DNA of 64,000 nucleotides from Geobacillus icigianus (GTDB taxonomy: Bacteria > Bacillota > Bacilli > Bacillales > Anoxybacillaceae), in contig NZ_JPYA01000105.1 in the NCBI RefSeq assembly GCF_000750005.1, positions 49,655 to 113,654 of the forward strand, given 5' to 3'. Below the pieces are notes generated by a model. It worked only from the letters and a program-made list of their open reading frames with translations. It made no database searches and was not told where the DNA came from. This document shows positions 31,422 through 40,733 of the stretch, in pieces (the stretch's first letter is position 1; the number at the start of each line of letters is the position of its first letter). A program made the translations under genes and the position numbers.

Positions 31422-31449
31422 TATCGTATGTGAGAACAAGAACGGCGGT
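31422..31449 (-). promoter_or_regulatory. gerE promoter of sigma-K type
   Basis: Minus-strand ACC (31447-31449), a 16-base spacer, then CATACGATA (31422-31430) match the sigma-K pattern (AC at -35 and CATANNNTA at -10), 61 bases before gerE. Confidence 0.7.
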
Positions 31450-31482
31450 GACGAAAATTTGTTTATCTAATAGAAAAATAGG

Positions 31483-31529
31483 AAAAAAATACGACCTCCC
31501 CTTCCTGCCGAACAAGAAGGGGAGGTCGT
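31483..31529 (-). terminator. Terminator of sdhCAB
   Basis: A perfect 14-bp stem (31491-31504 with 31516-31529) followed in the minus direction by TTTTTTT. Confidence 0.92.
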
Positions 31530-31533
31530 GCAG

Positions 31534-32295
31534 TTAGACTTCGTCGCTGCCAAAGAAGTCGCGGAACATTTGAATCGTTGTATCCCGGTTTAAGGCGGCG
31601 ATCGACGTGGTCAGCGGAATGCCTTTCGGGCACGACTGCACGCAGTTTTGCGAGTTGCCGCAGTTCGCCAGCCCGCCGTCGCCCATGATCGCCCGCAATC
31701 GCTCCGCCTTATGCATCGCCCCGGTCGGATGGGCGTTAAACAGCCGCACTTGCGACAGCGGGGCCGGGCCGATAAAGTTCGACTTGCTGTTGACGTTCGG
31801 GCACGCTTCGAGGCAGACGCCGCACGTCATGCATTTCGACAGCTCGTACGCCCATTGCCGCTTCCGCTCCGGCATGCGCGGCCCCGGGCCAAGGTCATAC
31901 GTTCCGTCGATCGGTATCCACGCTTTGACGCGTTTTAAGGCGTCAAACATCCGGCTCCGGTCGATGACCAAATCGCGAATGACCGGAAACGTGCGCATCG
32001 GCTCGAGGCGGATCGGCTGCTCGAGCTTGTCAATGAGCGCGGCGCACGCTTGGCGCGGCTTGCCGTTAATCACCATCGAACAGGCTCCGCACACCTCTTC
32101 CAAACAGTTCATTTCCCAGGCGACCGGCGTCGTTTTTTCCCCTTTGGCGTTGACCGGGTTGCGCCGAATTTCCATGAGCGCGGAAATGACGTTCATGTTC
32201 GGGCGGTACGGAATGACGAATTCTTCTTCATACGGCGCGGAATCCGGACGATCTTGGCGCGTGATGATGAATCGAACCGTTTTGTTCTCGCTCAT
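31534..32295 (-). CDS. sdhB: Succinate dehydrogenase iron-sulfur subunit
   Basis: 253 residues. Carries electrons from SdhA flavin to menaquinone through three clusters: 2Fe-2S in NCLEEVCGACSMVING, 4Fe-4S in CMTCGVCLEACP, and 3Fe-4S in the CGNSQNCVQSCPKG region. Lies on the inner face of the membrane bound to SdhC. Starts one base after the sdhA stop. Confidence 0.97.
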   Translation of the reverse strand: MSENKTVRFIITRQDRPDSAPYEEEFVIPYRPNMNVISALMEIRRNPVNAKGEKTTPVAWEMNCLEEVCGACSMVINGKPRQACAALIDKLEQPIRLEPMRTFPVIRDLVIDRSRMFDALKRVKAWIPIDGTYDLGPGPRMPERKRQWAYELSKCMTCGVCLEACPNVNSKSNFIGPAPLSQVRLFNAHPTGAMHKAERLRAIMGDGGLANCGNSQNCVQSCPKGIPLTTSIAALNRDTTIQMFRDFFGSDEV

Positions 32296-32296
32296 C

Positions 32297-34054
32297 TTAC
32301 TTCACTTCCTCTTTCTTTTTGCTATAGTCGCGCTTGCGCGGTTTAATCAACGAGACGTCGACATCTTCGTAGTGGAACGCCGGACCGTCTGGCGTGTAGC
32401 GAGCCATCGTCGTTTTCAGCCACTCTTCGTCATTGCGCTCTGGAAACTCCGGTTTGTAATGCGCGCCGCGGCTTTCGTTCCGGTGGTAAGCGCCAAGCGT
32501 AATGACGCGGGCGAGCTGCAGCATGTTGTGCAGCTGACGGATAAACGTCGCCCCTTGGTTGCTCCATCTTGACGTGTCGGTGACGCTGATGTTTTTGTAA
32601 CGCTCCATCAGCTCTTGAATTTTCTCATCCGTCTTCAGCAGCCGGTCGTTGTAGCGGACGATCGTCACGTTCGCCGTCATCCACTCGCCGAGCTCTTTAT
32701 GCAGCACGTAGGCGTTTTCCGTGCCGTCCATCGCCAAAATGGCTTCCCACTTTTCTTGCTCCCGTTTTACATAGCTGTCATACAGCGTCGACGGCATGGC
32801 ATCCGCCGATTTCTCAAGGCCGCGGATGTAGCGAACCGCGTTCGGACCGGCGACCATTCCGCCGTAGATGGCCGATAAGAGCGAGTTCGCCCCGAGGCGG
32901 TTGGCGCCGTGAATGGAGTAGTCGCACTCGCCGGCGGCAAACAGCCCTTTGATGTTCGTCATTTGATCAAAATCGACCCATAAGCCGCCCATCGAATAGT
33001 GAACGGCCGGGAACACTTTCATCGGCACTTTGCGCGGGTCTTCGCCCATGAACTTCTCGTAAATTTCGATAATGCCGCCGAGCTTAATATCCAGCTCTTT
33101 TGGATCCTTGTGCGACAAATCCAAATACACCATGTTCTCGCCGTTGATGCCGAGCTTCAAGTCGACGCACACATGGAAAATTTCCCGGGCAGCGATGTCA
33201 CGCGGCACCAAGTTTCCGTAAGCCGGGTATTTTTCTTCAAGAAAATACCATGGTTTGCCGTCCTTGTACGTCCAGACGCGGCCGCCTTCCCCGCGCGCCG
33301 ATTCGCTCATGAGGCGAAGCTTATCATCGCCTGGAATGGCGGTCGGATGGATTTGAATAAACTCGCCGTTCGCGTAGTAAACGCCTTGCTGATAGGCGAT
33401 CGAAGCCGCGGAACCGGTGTTGATGACCGAGTTCGTCGATTTCCCGAAAATGATCCCCGGGCCGCCGGTCGCCAAAATGACGGCATCGGCAGGAAACGCT
33501 TTAATTTCCATCGATCGCAAGTCTTGAGCGACGATGCCGCGGCAAATTTGCTCCTCATCCAAAACGACGCCTAAAAACTCCCAGTGCTCGTACTTCGTGA
33601 CGAGCCCAGCCACTTCATGACGGCGCACTTGCTCATCAAGCGCGTACAAAATTTGCTGGCCGGTCGTCGCGCCGGCGTAAGCGGTGCGGTGATGCTGTGT
33701 TCCCCCAAAGCGGCGGAAATCAAGCAATCCTTCCGGCGTCCGGTTGAACATGACGCCCATCCGGTCGAGCATGTAAATGATCCCCGGCGCCGCCTCGCAC
33801 ATCGCTTTGACCGGAGGTTGGTTGGCCAAAAAGTCACCGCCGTAGACGGTATCGTCAAAATGTTCCCACGGCGAGTCGCCTTCCCCTTTTGTGTTGACCG
33901 CTCCGTTAATGCCGCCTTGGGCACAGACGGAGTGAGAACGCTTCACCGGAACGAGCGAAAACAACTCGACAGGCACCCCTGCTTCGGCGATTTTAATCGT
34001 GGCCATCAAACCGGCCAAGCCGCCGCCGACAACGATGATTTTCCCTTTTTTCAT
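32297..34054 (-). CDS. sdhA: Succinate dehydrogenase flavoprotein subunit
   Basis: 585 residues. Oxidises succinate to fumarate in the TCA cycle. The dinucleotide fold VVGGGLAGLMATIKIAEAG is at the N-terminus, covalent FAD attaches at His41 (RSHSVCAQGG), and the active-site region is HPTAIPG followed by SESARGEGG. ATG at 34054 with GGGAGTGA. A 184-base gap separates it from sdhC. Confidence 0.97.
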   Translation of the reverse strand: MKKGKIIVVGGGLAGLMATIKIAEAGVPVELFSLVPVKRSHSVCAQGGINGAVNTKGEGDSPWEHFDDTVYGGDFLANQPPVKAMCEAAPGIIYMLDRMGVMFNRTPEGLLDFRRFGGTQHHRTAYAGATTGQQILYALDEQVRRHEVAGLVTKYEHWEFLGVVLDEEQICRGIVAQDLRSMEIKAFPADAVILATGGPGIIFGKSTNSVINTGSAASIAYQQGVYYANGEFIQIHPTAIPGDDKLRLMSESARGEGGRVWTYKDGKPWYFLEEKYPAYGNLVPRDIAAREIFHVCVDLKLGINGENMVYLDLSHKDPKELDIKLGGIIEIYEKFMGEDPRKVPMKVFPAVHYSMGGLWVDFDQMTNIKGLFAAGECDYSIHGANRLGANSLLSAIYGGMVAGPNAVRYIRGLEKSADAMPSTLYDSYVKREQEKWEAILAMDGTENAYVLHKELGEWMTANVTIVRYNDRLLKTDEKIQELMERYKNISVTDTSRWSNQGATFIRQLHNMLQLARVITLGAYHRNESRGAHYKPEFPERNDEEWLKTTMARYTPDGPAFHYEDVDVSLIKPRKRDYSKKKEEVK

Positions 34055-34238
34055 AGCTACTCACTCCCTAATAGATTGCTGCTTCTGCTTTATGCCGCAC
34101 GTTTTTCCTTGCCGTCCCGCCATCGACCAAGCGATCGTTCGGCGAACGGCGAGGGCGCGATCCGTCACGAGCCCACGCAGCGATTCCCAACGAAAATGTC
34201 CGCGTCAAATCCGCTTTTCCCATCCAGCCAAGCTGTTT
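34055..34238 (-). other. Gap between sdhC and sdhA
   Basis: 184 bases between two subunits of one complex. It holds no clear terminator, promoter or frame, and the unusual length is unexplained. Confidence 0.5.
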
Positions 34239-34847
34239 TTACGCGAACGCCAAAATGGCGCGAATGCCGACAATCGAAAGGGCGACAAAAATGAGCATCG
34301 TAATGTACGTGAACACTTGCTGCGAACGAGGGGTCACTGTCAAGCCCCAACTGACGCAGAACGACCATAAGCCGTTGGCGAAATGAAACACGGTTGATAA
34401 AATTCCGATAATATAAAACCAAAGCATGAACGGATTATTTACAATATTCGCCATCATCTCGTAATTCACTTCGGCACCAAACGCGGCTTGTACGCGCGTT
34501 TCATACACATGCCAGACGACAAAAATCAATGTGATAATGCCGGTGATCCGCTGAAGCATGAACATCCAGTTGCGGAAATAGCCGTACTGGCTCGTATTGA
34601 ACTTGGCCGTAAACGCGATGTAAATGCCGTATACCGCATGAAACAATAGCGGAAGGAAAATGACGAAAATTTCAAGAAAATAGCGGAACGGCAAGTTTTC
34701 CATAAACGCCGCCGCCCGGTTAAACGCTTCCGGCCCACGCGTTGCAAAATGGTTGACGACCAAATGCTGCACTAAAAAGACGCCAACGGGAATGACCCCG
34801 AGCAACGAATGGAGCCGGCGGTAGTAAAACTCCCGATTCCCTGCCAT
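34239..34847 (-). CDS. sdhC: Succinate dehydrogenase cytochrome b558 subunit
   Basis: 202 residues, the same as B. subtilis SdhC. Five membrane helices bind two hemes b and anchor SdhAB. Helix histidines are visible in YRRLHSLLG, QHLVVNHFA, LLFHAVYG, VVWHVYE and TVFHFANG. ATG at 34847 is chosen because AAGGGGG precedes it and it gives the family N-terminus MAGNREFYYRR; the frame extends 50 codons upstream through the promoter. Confidence 0.95.
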   Translation of the reverse strand: MAGNREFYYRRLHSLLGVIPVGVFLVQHLVVNHFATRGPEAFNRAAAFMENLPFRYFLEIFVIFLPLLFHAVYGIYIAFTAKFNTSQYGYFRNWMFMLQRITGIITLIFVVWHVYETRVQAAFGAEVNYEMMANIVNNPFMLWFYIIGILSTVFHFANGLWSFCVSWGLTVTPRSQQVFTYITMLIFVALSIVGIRAILAFA

Positions 34848-34943
34848 ATGGAAACCCCCTTCAGTTGATGAAAAATATGCCCTTCTCGCTCGCAGCGTGG
34901 AAACGGAAACAACTTCCATTCCCTCATTCGCTTTGTCACATTC

Positions 34944-34972
34944 ATTGTACTCCCACAACGTACGAGCGTCAA
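34944..34972 (-). promoter_or_regulatory. sdhCAB promoter
   Basis: Minus-strand TTGACG (34967-34972), a 17-base spacer, and TACAAT (34944-34949), leaving a leader of about 90 bases. Confidence 0.78.
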
Positions 34973-35053
34973 GAAAACACCGCCACAAAATGTTCAAACA
35001 TTCTCATAGTTGTGCCCTCCCGGAAAGATGATGCACATCGACGGCAATTCCGC

Positions 35054-35059
35054 TATAAT
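35054..35059 (+). promoter_or_regulatory. Probable yslB promoter -10
   Basis: Plus-strand TATAAT 30 bases before the yslB start; the -35 is weak (TGCACA, 16 bases upstream). Confidence 0.45.
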
Positions 35060-35088
35060 GAGGAAATGGATAGAAAGAGGGGGCTGCA

Positions 35089-35571
35089 ATGAAACTGCCG
35101 TCATTAGAGAAGCTGTATGAAACATTTGGATCGATTTCCGATTCCGCGTTTGGCGCTGAGCTGCTCCGCCATGCGCTTCTTCCCGACCTGCTTGGCAAAG
35201 ACGCCGACTCGCTGCTGTATTGGGCCGGCAAACAGCTGGCGCGGCGCTACCCGCTCGACACGCTCGATGAGGTCAAAACATTTTTTGAACGGGCCGGGTG
35301 GGGAACACTATCGATCGTCAAAGAACAAAACGACGGTCTGTCCGTCGAGCTGTCCGGCGCCATCATCGCCGCCCGCTGTTCCGTTTATGAGCGCTGCGCG
35401 TGCCAGCTCGAAGCCGGGTTTCTCGCCCAGCAGATCGAGCGGCAAACGCGATTGGTCACCGAAGCGATCGAATTGCCGCCAAAACGGGAAGGCAAGGCGC
35501 GCATTTTCGTCAAATGGGACCGAAAGCAGCGAATCGATGAACAAGAAGCGCAAGCGACGGGAGACGAATAA
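35089..35571 (+). CDS. yslB: YslB-family protein (DUF2507)
   Basis: 160 residues. Belongs to a conserved Bacillus family found next to sdhC; it resembles the V4R/heme-NO-binding-like small alpha/beta domains, and its function is unknown. A conserved-looking CSVYERCACQLEAGFLAQQI segment lies near residue 97. ATG with GAGGGGG upstream. It is divergent from sdhCAB and convergent with uvrC. Confidence 0.88.
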   Translation: MKLPSLEKLYETFGSISDSAFGAELLRHALLPDLLGKDADSLLYWAGKQLARRYPLDTLDEVKTFFERAGWGTLSIVKEQNDGLSVELSGAIIAARCSVYERCACQLEAGFLAQQIERQTRLVTEAIELPPKREGKARIFVKWDRKQRIDEQEAQATGDE

Positions 35572-35574
35572 AGG

Positions 35575-35607
35575 CGAAAAGGGCGTCTCATCAAAACGCC
35601 CTTTTCG
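35575..35607. terminator. Bidirectional terminator between yslB and uvrC
   Basis: A 12-bp stem CGAAAAGGGCGT/ACGCCCTTTTCG with a 9-base loop, with T-rich arms in both directions. Confidence 0.85.
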
Positions 35608-35658
35608 TCTATTCCCGTTTCTCCCCGCTTCACTCGTCTTCCCTTCAAACGTTTTCGG

Positions 35659-37431
35659 CTATTCATGCAGCTTCTCGTAAATTTTCTCCGCCACCGCCCG
35701 CGGAATGTTCGCCTGCTGCAACTCTTCAATCGACGCTTCTTTCATCTTTTTCACCGAGCCAAAATAGTTTAATAACGCTTTTTTCCGTTTGGCGCCGACA
35801 CCGGGGATGTCATCGAGCACCGAATGGAACATCGTCTTCTGCCGCGTCTTTCGGTGGAAGGTGATCGCAAACCGGTGCACTTCATCTTGAATGCGCTGCA
35901 GCAAATAAAACTCTTGGCTTTGCCGGTCAAGCGGCACAACGGCGGGCGGGTCGCCGGCCCAAAGCTCCGATGTGCGATGTTTGTCGTCCTTCGCCAGCCC
36001 GGCGAGCGCCACATCGAGGCCGAGCTCGTTTTCGAGCACATCGCGCACCGCCGACAAGTGGCCTTTGCCGCCGTCGATAATGATCAAATCGGGAAGCGGC
36101 AGCCCCTCTTTCAGCACGCGCGTATAGCGGCGGCGCACGACTTCGCGCATCGACTCGTAGTCGTTCGGCCCCGCGACCGTTTTCACCTTATATTTGCGGT
36201 ACTCTTTTTTCGCCGGTTTGCCGTCCAAGAAGACAACGAGCGCCGAGACCGGATCGGCCCCGTAGATGTTTGAGTTATCGAACGCCTCGATGCGGCGCGG
36301 CGCCGGAATGCCGAGCCGCTCGCCGAGACGCTCGATGGCTTTGATCGTCCGTTCTTCGTCCCGCTCGATGAAATAAAATTTTTCTTTCAGCGCAATGGCC
36401 GCGTTTTTGCTTGCCAGCTCGACAAGCTCTTTTTTCTTTCCTCTTTTCGGCTGGACGACATGGACGCCAAGCAGCGCGCGGGCGAGTTCGCCGTCGATGG
36501 CGGCCGGCAAGACGACTTCCTTTGGCTTCAAATGGTGCGCTTTCGCGTAAAACTGACCTAAAAACGTCAGCATCTCCTCATCCGGATCCTGATAGAGCGG
36601 AAAGATCGACACATCGCGCTCGATCAGCTTCCCTTGGCGGAGGAAAAACACTTGCACGCACATCCAGCCTTTGTCATAGGCATAGCCGAACACATCGCGG
36701 TCGATAAAATCGTTGAGCATCATTTTTTGCTTTTCCATCGTCATCTCAATCGCCGCGATTTGGTCGCGGTATTCTTTCGCCCGCTCAAACTCGAGCGCCT
36801 CCGCCGCCTCGTGCATTTTCTGGCTCAGCTCCCGCTTCACTTCTTCATGGCCGCCGTTTAAAAAGCGGACGATTCGCTCGACGATCGCCTTGTTTTGCTC
36901 GTCTGACACCGGATGGACACACGGGGCGAGACATTGGTCCATATGGTAATACAAACACGGGCGCGCCGGCAGCGTCGAACATTTGCGGAGCGGATACAAA
37001 CGGTCGAGCAGCTTTTTCGTCTCGTTCGCCGCCTGCACGTTCGGGTACGGGCCGAAATATTTGCCGCCGTCTTTTTTCACTTTACGGGTGATCAAGAGGC
37101 GCGGATGTGTTTCCGCGGTAATTTTAATAAACGGATAGCTTTTATCATCTTTTAGCATGACGTTGTATTTCGGATCATGCTTTTTGATCAAGTTCATTTC
37201 CAAAATGAGCGCCTCGGCGTTTGACGAAGTGACGATGTATTCAAAATCGGCGATGTCCTCGACGAGCCGCTGCGTTTTGCCGTCGTGCGTCCCGGTAAAA
37301 TACGAGCGGACGCGCGCTTTTAGCGACTTCGCCTTGCCGACGTAAATGACCGTTCCGTATTTGTCTTTCATTAAATAGCAGCCCGGCTGCTCCGGCAGCA
37401 CCGCCAGTTTTTCTTTCAGCCGCTCGTTCAT
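35659..37431 (-). CDS. uvrC: Excinuclease ABC subunit C
   Basis: 590 residues. Makes both incisions in nucleotide-excision repair. The order is GIY-YIG nuclease ([20 protein letters not shown]), UVR motif near residue 200, RNase-H-like nuclease ([11 protein letters not shown], later [12 protein letters not shown]), and helix-hairpin-helix [22 protein letters not shown] at 37431 with GAGGTGG upstream; the 21 extra upstream codons overlap the preceding gene's end. In B. subtilis trxA lies directly upstream; here a 14 kb block intervenes. Confidence 0.96.
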   Translation of the reverse strand: MNERLKEKLAVLPEQPGCYLMKDKYGTVIYVGKAKSLKARVRSYFTGTHDGKTQRLVEDIADFEYIVTSSNAEALILEMNLIKKHDPKYNVMLKDDKSYPFIKITAETHPRLLITRKVKKDGGKYFGPYPNVQAANETKKLLDRLYPLRKCSTLPARPCLYYHMDQCLAPCVHPVSDEQNKAIVERIVRFLNGGHEEVKRELSQKMHEAAEALEFERAKEYRDQIAAIEMTMEKQKMMLNDFIDRDVFGYAYDKGWMCVQVFFLRQGKLIERDVSIFPLYQDPDEEMLTFLGQFYAKAHHLKPKEVVLPAAIDGELARALLGVHVVQPKRGKKKELVELASKNAAIALKEKFYFIERDEERTIKAIERLGERLGIPAPRRIEAFDNSNIYGADPVSALVVFLDGKPAKKEYRKYKVKTVAGPNDYESMREVVRRRYTRVLKEGLPLPDLIIIDGGKGHLSAVRDVLENELGLDVALAGLAKDDKHRTSELWAGDPPAVVPLDRQSQEFYLLQRIQDEVHRFAITFHRKTRQKTMFHSVLDDIPGVGAKRKKALLNYFGSVKKMKEASIEELQQANIPRAVAEKIYEKLHE

Positions 37432-37441
37432 GGCCACCACC

Positions 37442-38878
37442 TCACTGCTCCATCCATTCGTACAGCGTAATCGTTCCGTACACCGGATCGGCAAGCGGAC
37501 TGGAACGATACGTTTTCACTTGGCGCACATGGCGGGAAACATCGACGCCTTGGGCGCGAAACCCGTCAACAACATGATTGGTCATATAAATTGTAGCATG
37601 GCGATAGTTTTCTTTGTCTTGCAAAAAGAAGGAAAAATGGAACACCTCTTTATGCGGAAACGGCACATGCAAATAGTCGAACACGCGCGTTTCTTCCCAC
37701 GTATATACCACAAACGATTGCCGTTTGTCACGCAACTCGTCCGCCAACTGGTATACAGCCGGCGGCGTCGCCATTTGCTCGCGCAGCTGCCCGATGCCGA
37801 CGGCCGCCTGCAAAAGCACGACCGCGGCCGCCAACGCTAATCCCCACCTCCGCGGCGCGGCCAACAAGCGGCCCCACACATACAACAGGGTAAAATGGAT
37901 CAACGGAAGAAGGTGGCGCGGCTTTTCGATGTTTTGCGCCAATAACGCCCAGACGGCATACAGCAGGGCGGAAACGACGAGCGCGCGCGGCAGCCGAAAC
38001 CGACCGGCGCGCCAAGCGATGGCGCCGATTGCCGTATAGGCGGCGAGCAGCCAAGCGTTTTGGCAGCCGATGCCGGTCCAAAGAAAGTTATCGAGCAAAA
38101 AACGGCGCACCCGCTCGGAAAACGGAAGCGGGCTCACCGCCGCCGTTCCGCCCCACTCACTGAAATGGCCGTGGACAAACGCCCAGCCGAGCTTGAAAAA
38201 CGGGAAAAGGCCGCCTTCCGTGCGCGCCACCGCCGCCACCCAAATCAGCTGAAACAACGCGGCCGCCAAAACGGAAGCCGCCACCCGGCCCAAGCGGCGG
38301 TGCCTGTTCCAGTCTTCATGCCAAAGGAACAACAGCGCGGCGCCGAATGGGGCATACGACAGGCGCACTCCCATCAGCACGCTGAACAAGGCGGCCGGCA
38401 ACAGCTGCGCCTTCCATGTCGTCTGTCGGTGCGCCCGCTCCATCGCCCACATGTACCACCAGAGCACGCCGAGCGCCGCACCGTCGGACATCGGCCGGGC
38501 GGCGGCGAGGAGCCCATAGCTTGAAGAGAGCACGGCCAAAGCGGCGAGCAGCGCCGCCGGCAGCGCCATCTGCCGGCGCAGCAGCCACACAAGCGGAAAA
38601 ACGGCGGACAAGAGAACGAGAACATTCAACACGGACAGCGCCTTAGCCGGATTGGCGATGACCGCGTGAACGACCATGCCGCCGAAAATGAAATACGGAT
38701 AGCCGGGAAAATGCGGCTGCATGGCCAATAAGTCATAGCGCTGAAGCGCCAGGGCAAAATCGACTTCATCCCATGTGGCCGCATACGGGCTGGCCCAATA
38801 CAACGCGGCGCCGGCCAAAACGGCGACCAGTCCGATGCCAAAACAAAGCCAAAACCGGTCGGGCAACAGTCGTTTCAC
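37442..38878 (-). CDS. Multi-spanning GT-C type glycosyltransferase (family 39-like)
   Basis: 478 residues with about ten membrane helices and a soluble C-terminal part. The first outer loop has [15 protein letters not shown], the acidic loop expected of GT-C enzymes that use polyprenyl-phosphate sugars. Acceptor and sugar are unknown. The start is GTG at 38878 because GGAGGG lies 6 bases upstream; the longer frame runs through the efeU terminator. It ends 10 bases before uvrC and may be read with it. It could serve the GT2 encoded 2 kb upstream, which is an inference. Confidence 0.75.
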   Translation of the reverse strand: MKRLLPDRFWLCFGIGLVAVLAGAALYWASPYAATWDEVDFALALQRYDLLAMQPHFPGYPYFIFGGMVVHAVIANPAKALSVLNVLVLLSAVFPLVWLLRRQMALPAALLAALAVLSSSYGLLAAARPMSDGAALGVLWWYMWAMERAHRQTTWKAQLLPAALFSVLMGVRLSYAPFGAALLFLWHEDWNRHRRLGRVAASVLAAALFQLIWVAAVARTEGGLFPFFKLGWAFVHGHFSEWGGTAAVSPLPFSERVRRFLLDNFLWTGIGCQNAWLLAAYTAIGAIAWRAGRFRLPRALVVSALLYAVWALLAQNIEKPRHLLPLIHFTLLYVWGRLLAAPRRWGLALAAAVVLLQAAVGIGQLREQMATPPAVYQLADELRDKRQSFVVYTWEETRVFDYLHVPFPHKEVFHFSFFLQDKENYRHATIYMTNHVVDGFRAQGVDVSRHVRQVKTYRSSPLADPVYGTITLYEWMEQ

Positions 38879-38893
38879 GAGCTTCCCTCCAAA

Positions 38894-38922
38894 GAAAAAA
38901 TACAAGGCGCAGCTGCCTTGTA
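38894..38922 (-). terminator. Terminator after efeU
   Basis: A perfect TACAAGGC/GCCTTGTA stem (38901-38908 with 38915-38922) followed in the minus direction by TTTTTTC, immediately after the efeU stop. Confidence 0.85.
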
Positions 38923-38924
38923 CG

Positions 38925-39851
38925 TTACATGACGTTTTTTGCTTTTTCCTCCAAAGCGGCAATCGCCGGTTTCTCGACCACAGCGCTCTTTTGACCGCGG
39001 CGGCTCGTCACGAGCAAGAAAACGACGACAAAGTAGCCGATATAAGCGATCACTTCCTCGAGCGACGGCATCGACGAGTAGCCAAACAACGCTTTGAAAA
39101 AGACACCGACTTCACCGGAGAAAATGGGAGCGACGCCGTGGTCGCGCACATAGTGCTCATAATCGATCGGGTGTTCCGGAAGCAGCCAAGTCAAATCGTA
39201 CACGTGCGGCATGACGCTGCCGATCAGACCGATGTCTTGCATCATGGAAATGGCTTGCACGAGCAAGCCGGCGGCGATCAAGACGATAAAAGCGCCGGTC
39301 ACTTTAAAGAATGTCTTGAGCGGGATGCGCATCGTTCCCTTAAAGAAGAAGTAGCTGACCAACGCGGCGACGGCGATGCCTGTCGCCGCTCCCCAGCCTT
39401 GCAGCGCCGCACCGATGTTGCCGTGCGTGATGGCGGCGAAGAAGAAGACGGTTTCCACGCCTTCGCGCAAGACGACTAAAAACGAGTGAATGACCATGCC
39501 GGCGACATTGCCGGCGGTGATGAACCGATCCATTTTCCCTTCGACACTTTTTTTCATGTCGCGGCTATGCTCAGCCATCCAAAACACCATTTGCGTCAAC
39601 AGCAGCGTCGAAATGATCATGATGCCGATTTTCAAGTACGTTTCGCTGCCCATGGCGGCAAACCCGGTAAAGACAAGCTGAAACAACATAGCGACACCGA
39701 CGCTGGCGGCCACCGCCAAGGCGGCGCCAAGCCACACGTATTTCGTATACTCGCGATGGTTCACCCGTTTCAAATACGACGTAATAATTCCGACGATCAG
39801 CAGCGCCTCGAGCGCTTCACGAAACGTAATGAGCAGCGCTTGAACTTCCAT
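38925..39851 (-). CDS. efeU: FTR1/EfeU-type iron permease
   Basis: 308 residues with about seven membrane helices. The two iron-binding REXXE motifs are REALE (residues 11-15) and REGVE (129-133), the hallmark of high-affinity iron permeases. No extracellular N-terminal domain is fused, unlike the long B. subtilis EfeU; a separate secreted protein is encoded just upstream. ATG with GGGGGC upstream. Expression should follow the Fur-boxed promoter at 40.7 kb. Confidence 0.9.
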   Translation of the reverse strand: MEVQALLITFREALEALLIVGIITSYLKRVNHREYTKYVWLGAALAVAASVGVAMLFQLVFTGFAAMGSETYLKIGIMIISTLLLTQMVFWMAEHSRDMKKSVEGKMDRFITAGNVAGMVIHSFLVVLREGVETVFFFAAITHGNIGAALQGWGAATGIAVAALVSYFFFKGTMRIPLKTFFKVTGAFIVLIAAGLLVQAISMMQDIGLIGSVMPHVYDLTWLLPEHPIDYEHYVRDHGVAPIFSGEVGVFFKALFGYSSMPSLEEVIAYIGYFVVVFLLVTSRRGQKSAVVEKPAIAALEEKAKNVM

Positions 39852-39877
39852 GCCCCCGTCTCCCCTTCACATGTAGA

Positions 39878-40639
39878 CTAAATCCGTTTCCGCCGTCGTA
39901 CGTAAATCCAACCAGCGCCAATGATAATGGCAACGATAACGATAAGAGGGACCCAGTTTTTCGAGTTTGACAAATCGGTCCATTCCTTTTTTTTCACTTC
40001 ATCCGGTTTTTCGGTGGCGCTTTCCGAAAAATGGCCAACTTCTAAGCTTTTCAAACCGAATTGCTTTTGCAGCGTTGTTAAAATCGTCTCTTTGCTTTTC
40101 TTAAAAGCGTTGATATCGGATTTTTTCTCGCCGACGCCGAACAGCCCCGGGTTGCCAAGCGACTGCAATGCGTTGTCAAACTCGGTGCGCAGCTGTTTGT
40201 CAAGCGCCGCGTCTTTTCCTTGAATGATCGGCGACAGCGCCTCATACGTGGCAAACGCCTTCGCCAACAGCCGCTTGCTCGTATCATACTGGTCAAAGTT
40301 TTTCTCAATATTGTCTAAGCGGCGGGCGATATTGAGCACTAAAATTTTTTCCATATTTTCTGTCACCGCTTGGCGGTCTTTGGCTTCGAGGGCTTTAAGC
40401 ACCGCTTTGGCCGGCTCCGGCCCCATATGCATGTCGATCTCTTCTTTTACCGTTTCAAAAATTTCTTTAGCCGCGGCAAAATTCGGCGGCTCCTCATTCA
40501 GCTTTTCCTTCATCTGCTTGTAAGCTTCAGCGACCGCCTCTTTGTTCGGATCCCCGTATGAATAAGCGAACACGTTGAGCGGGATGAGATTGAAAATAAC
40601 TATCATTGCTATGTAAAAAAAGAAACGCGGCCTTTTCAC
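39878..40639 (-). CDS. Exported, membrane-anchored partner of the iron permease
   Basis: 253 residues. A signal peptide (FFFYIAMIVIFNLIPLNVFA) is followed by a mostly helical charged region and a C-terminal membrane helix (WVPLIVIVAIIIGAGWIYV) with an RRRKR tail, so most of it faces outside. I do not recognise the family with certainty; it resembles the extracellular part fused to some long EfeU permeases. The start is GTG at 40639 with GGAGG upstream; the longer frame reads through the Fur-box promoter. It is 26 bases upstream of efeU. Confidence 0.7.
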   Translation of the reverse strand: MKRPRFFFYIAMIVIFNLIPLNVFAYSYGDPNKEAVAEAYKQMKEKLNEEPPNFAAAKEIFETVKEEIDMHMGPEPAKAVLKALEAKDRQAVTENMEKILVLNIARRLDNIEKNFDQYDTSKRLLAKAFATYEALSPIIQGKDAALDKQLRTEFDNALQSLGNPGLFGVGEKKSDINAFKKSKETILTTLQKQFGLKSLEVGHFSESATEKPDEVKKKEWTDLSNSKNWVPLIVIVAIIIGAGWIYVRRRKRI

Positions 40640-40660
40640 TTTTTCGTTCCTCCCATCAAG

Positions 40661-40679
40661 ACTAATGATAATCATTATC
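40661..40679. promoter_or_regulatory. Fur box of the efeU operon
   Basis: ACTAATGATAATCATTATC agrees with the 19-base Fur consensus at 17 positions and overlaps the -10 and spacer of the promoter, so iron-bound Fur would block transcription. Confidence 0.88.
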
Positions 40680-40693
40680 ATCCTTTCTGTCAA
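40665..40693 (-). promoter_or_regulatory. efeU operon promoter
   Basis: Minus-strand TTGACA (40688-40693), a 17-base spacer, and TATCAT (40665-40670). Confidence 0.8.
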
Positions 40694-40705
40694 TACAGGG
40701 ACATC

Positions 40706-40732
40706 AAAAATGCGACCGCCGGAGACGGCGGC
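40706..40732 (-). terminator. Terminator of the glycan-type operon
   Basis: A GCCGCCG/CGGCGG stem just after the GT2 stop is followed in the minus direction by GCATTTTTG. Confidence 0.55.
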
Positions 40733-40733
40733 C

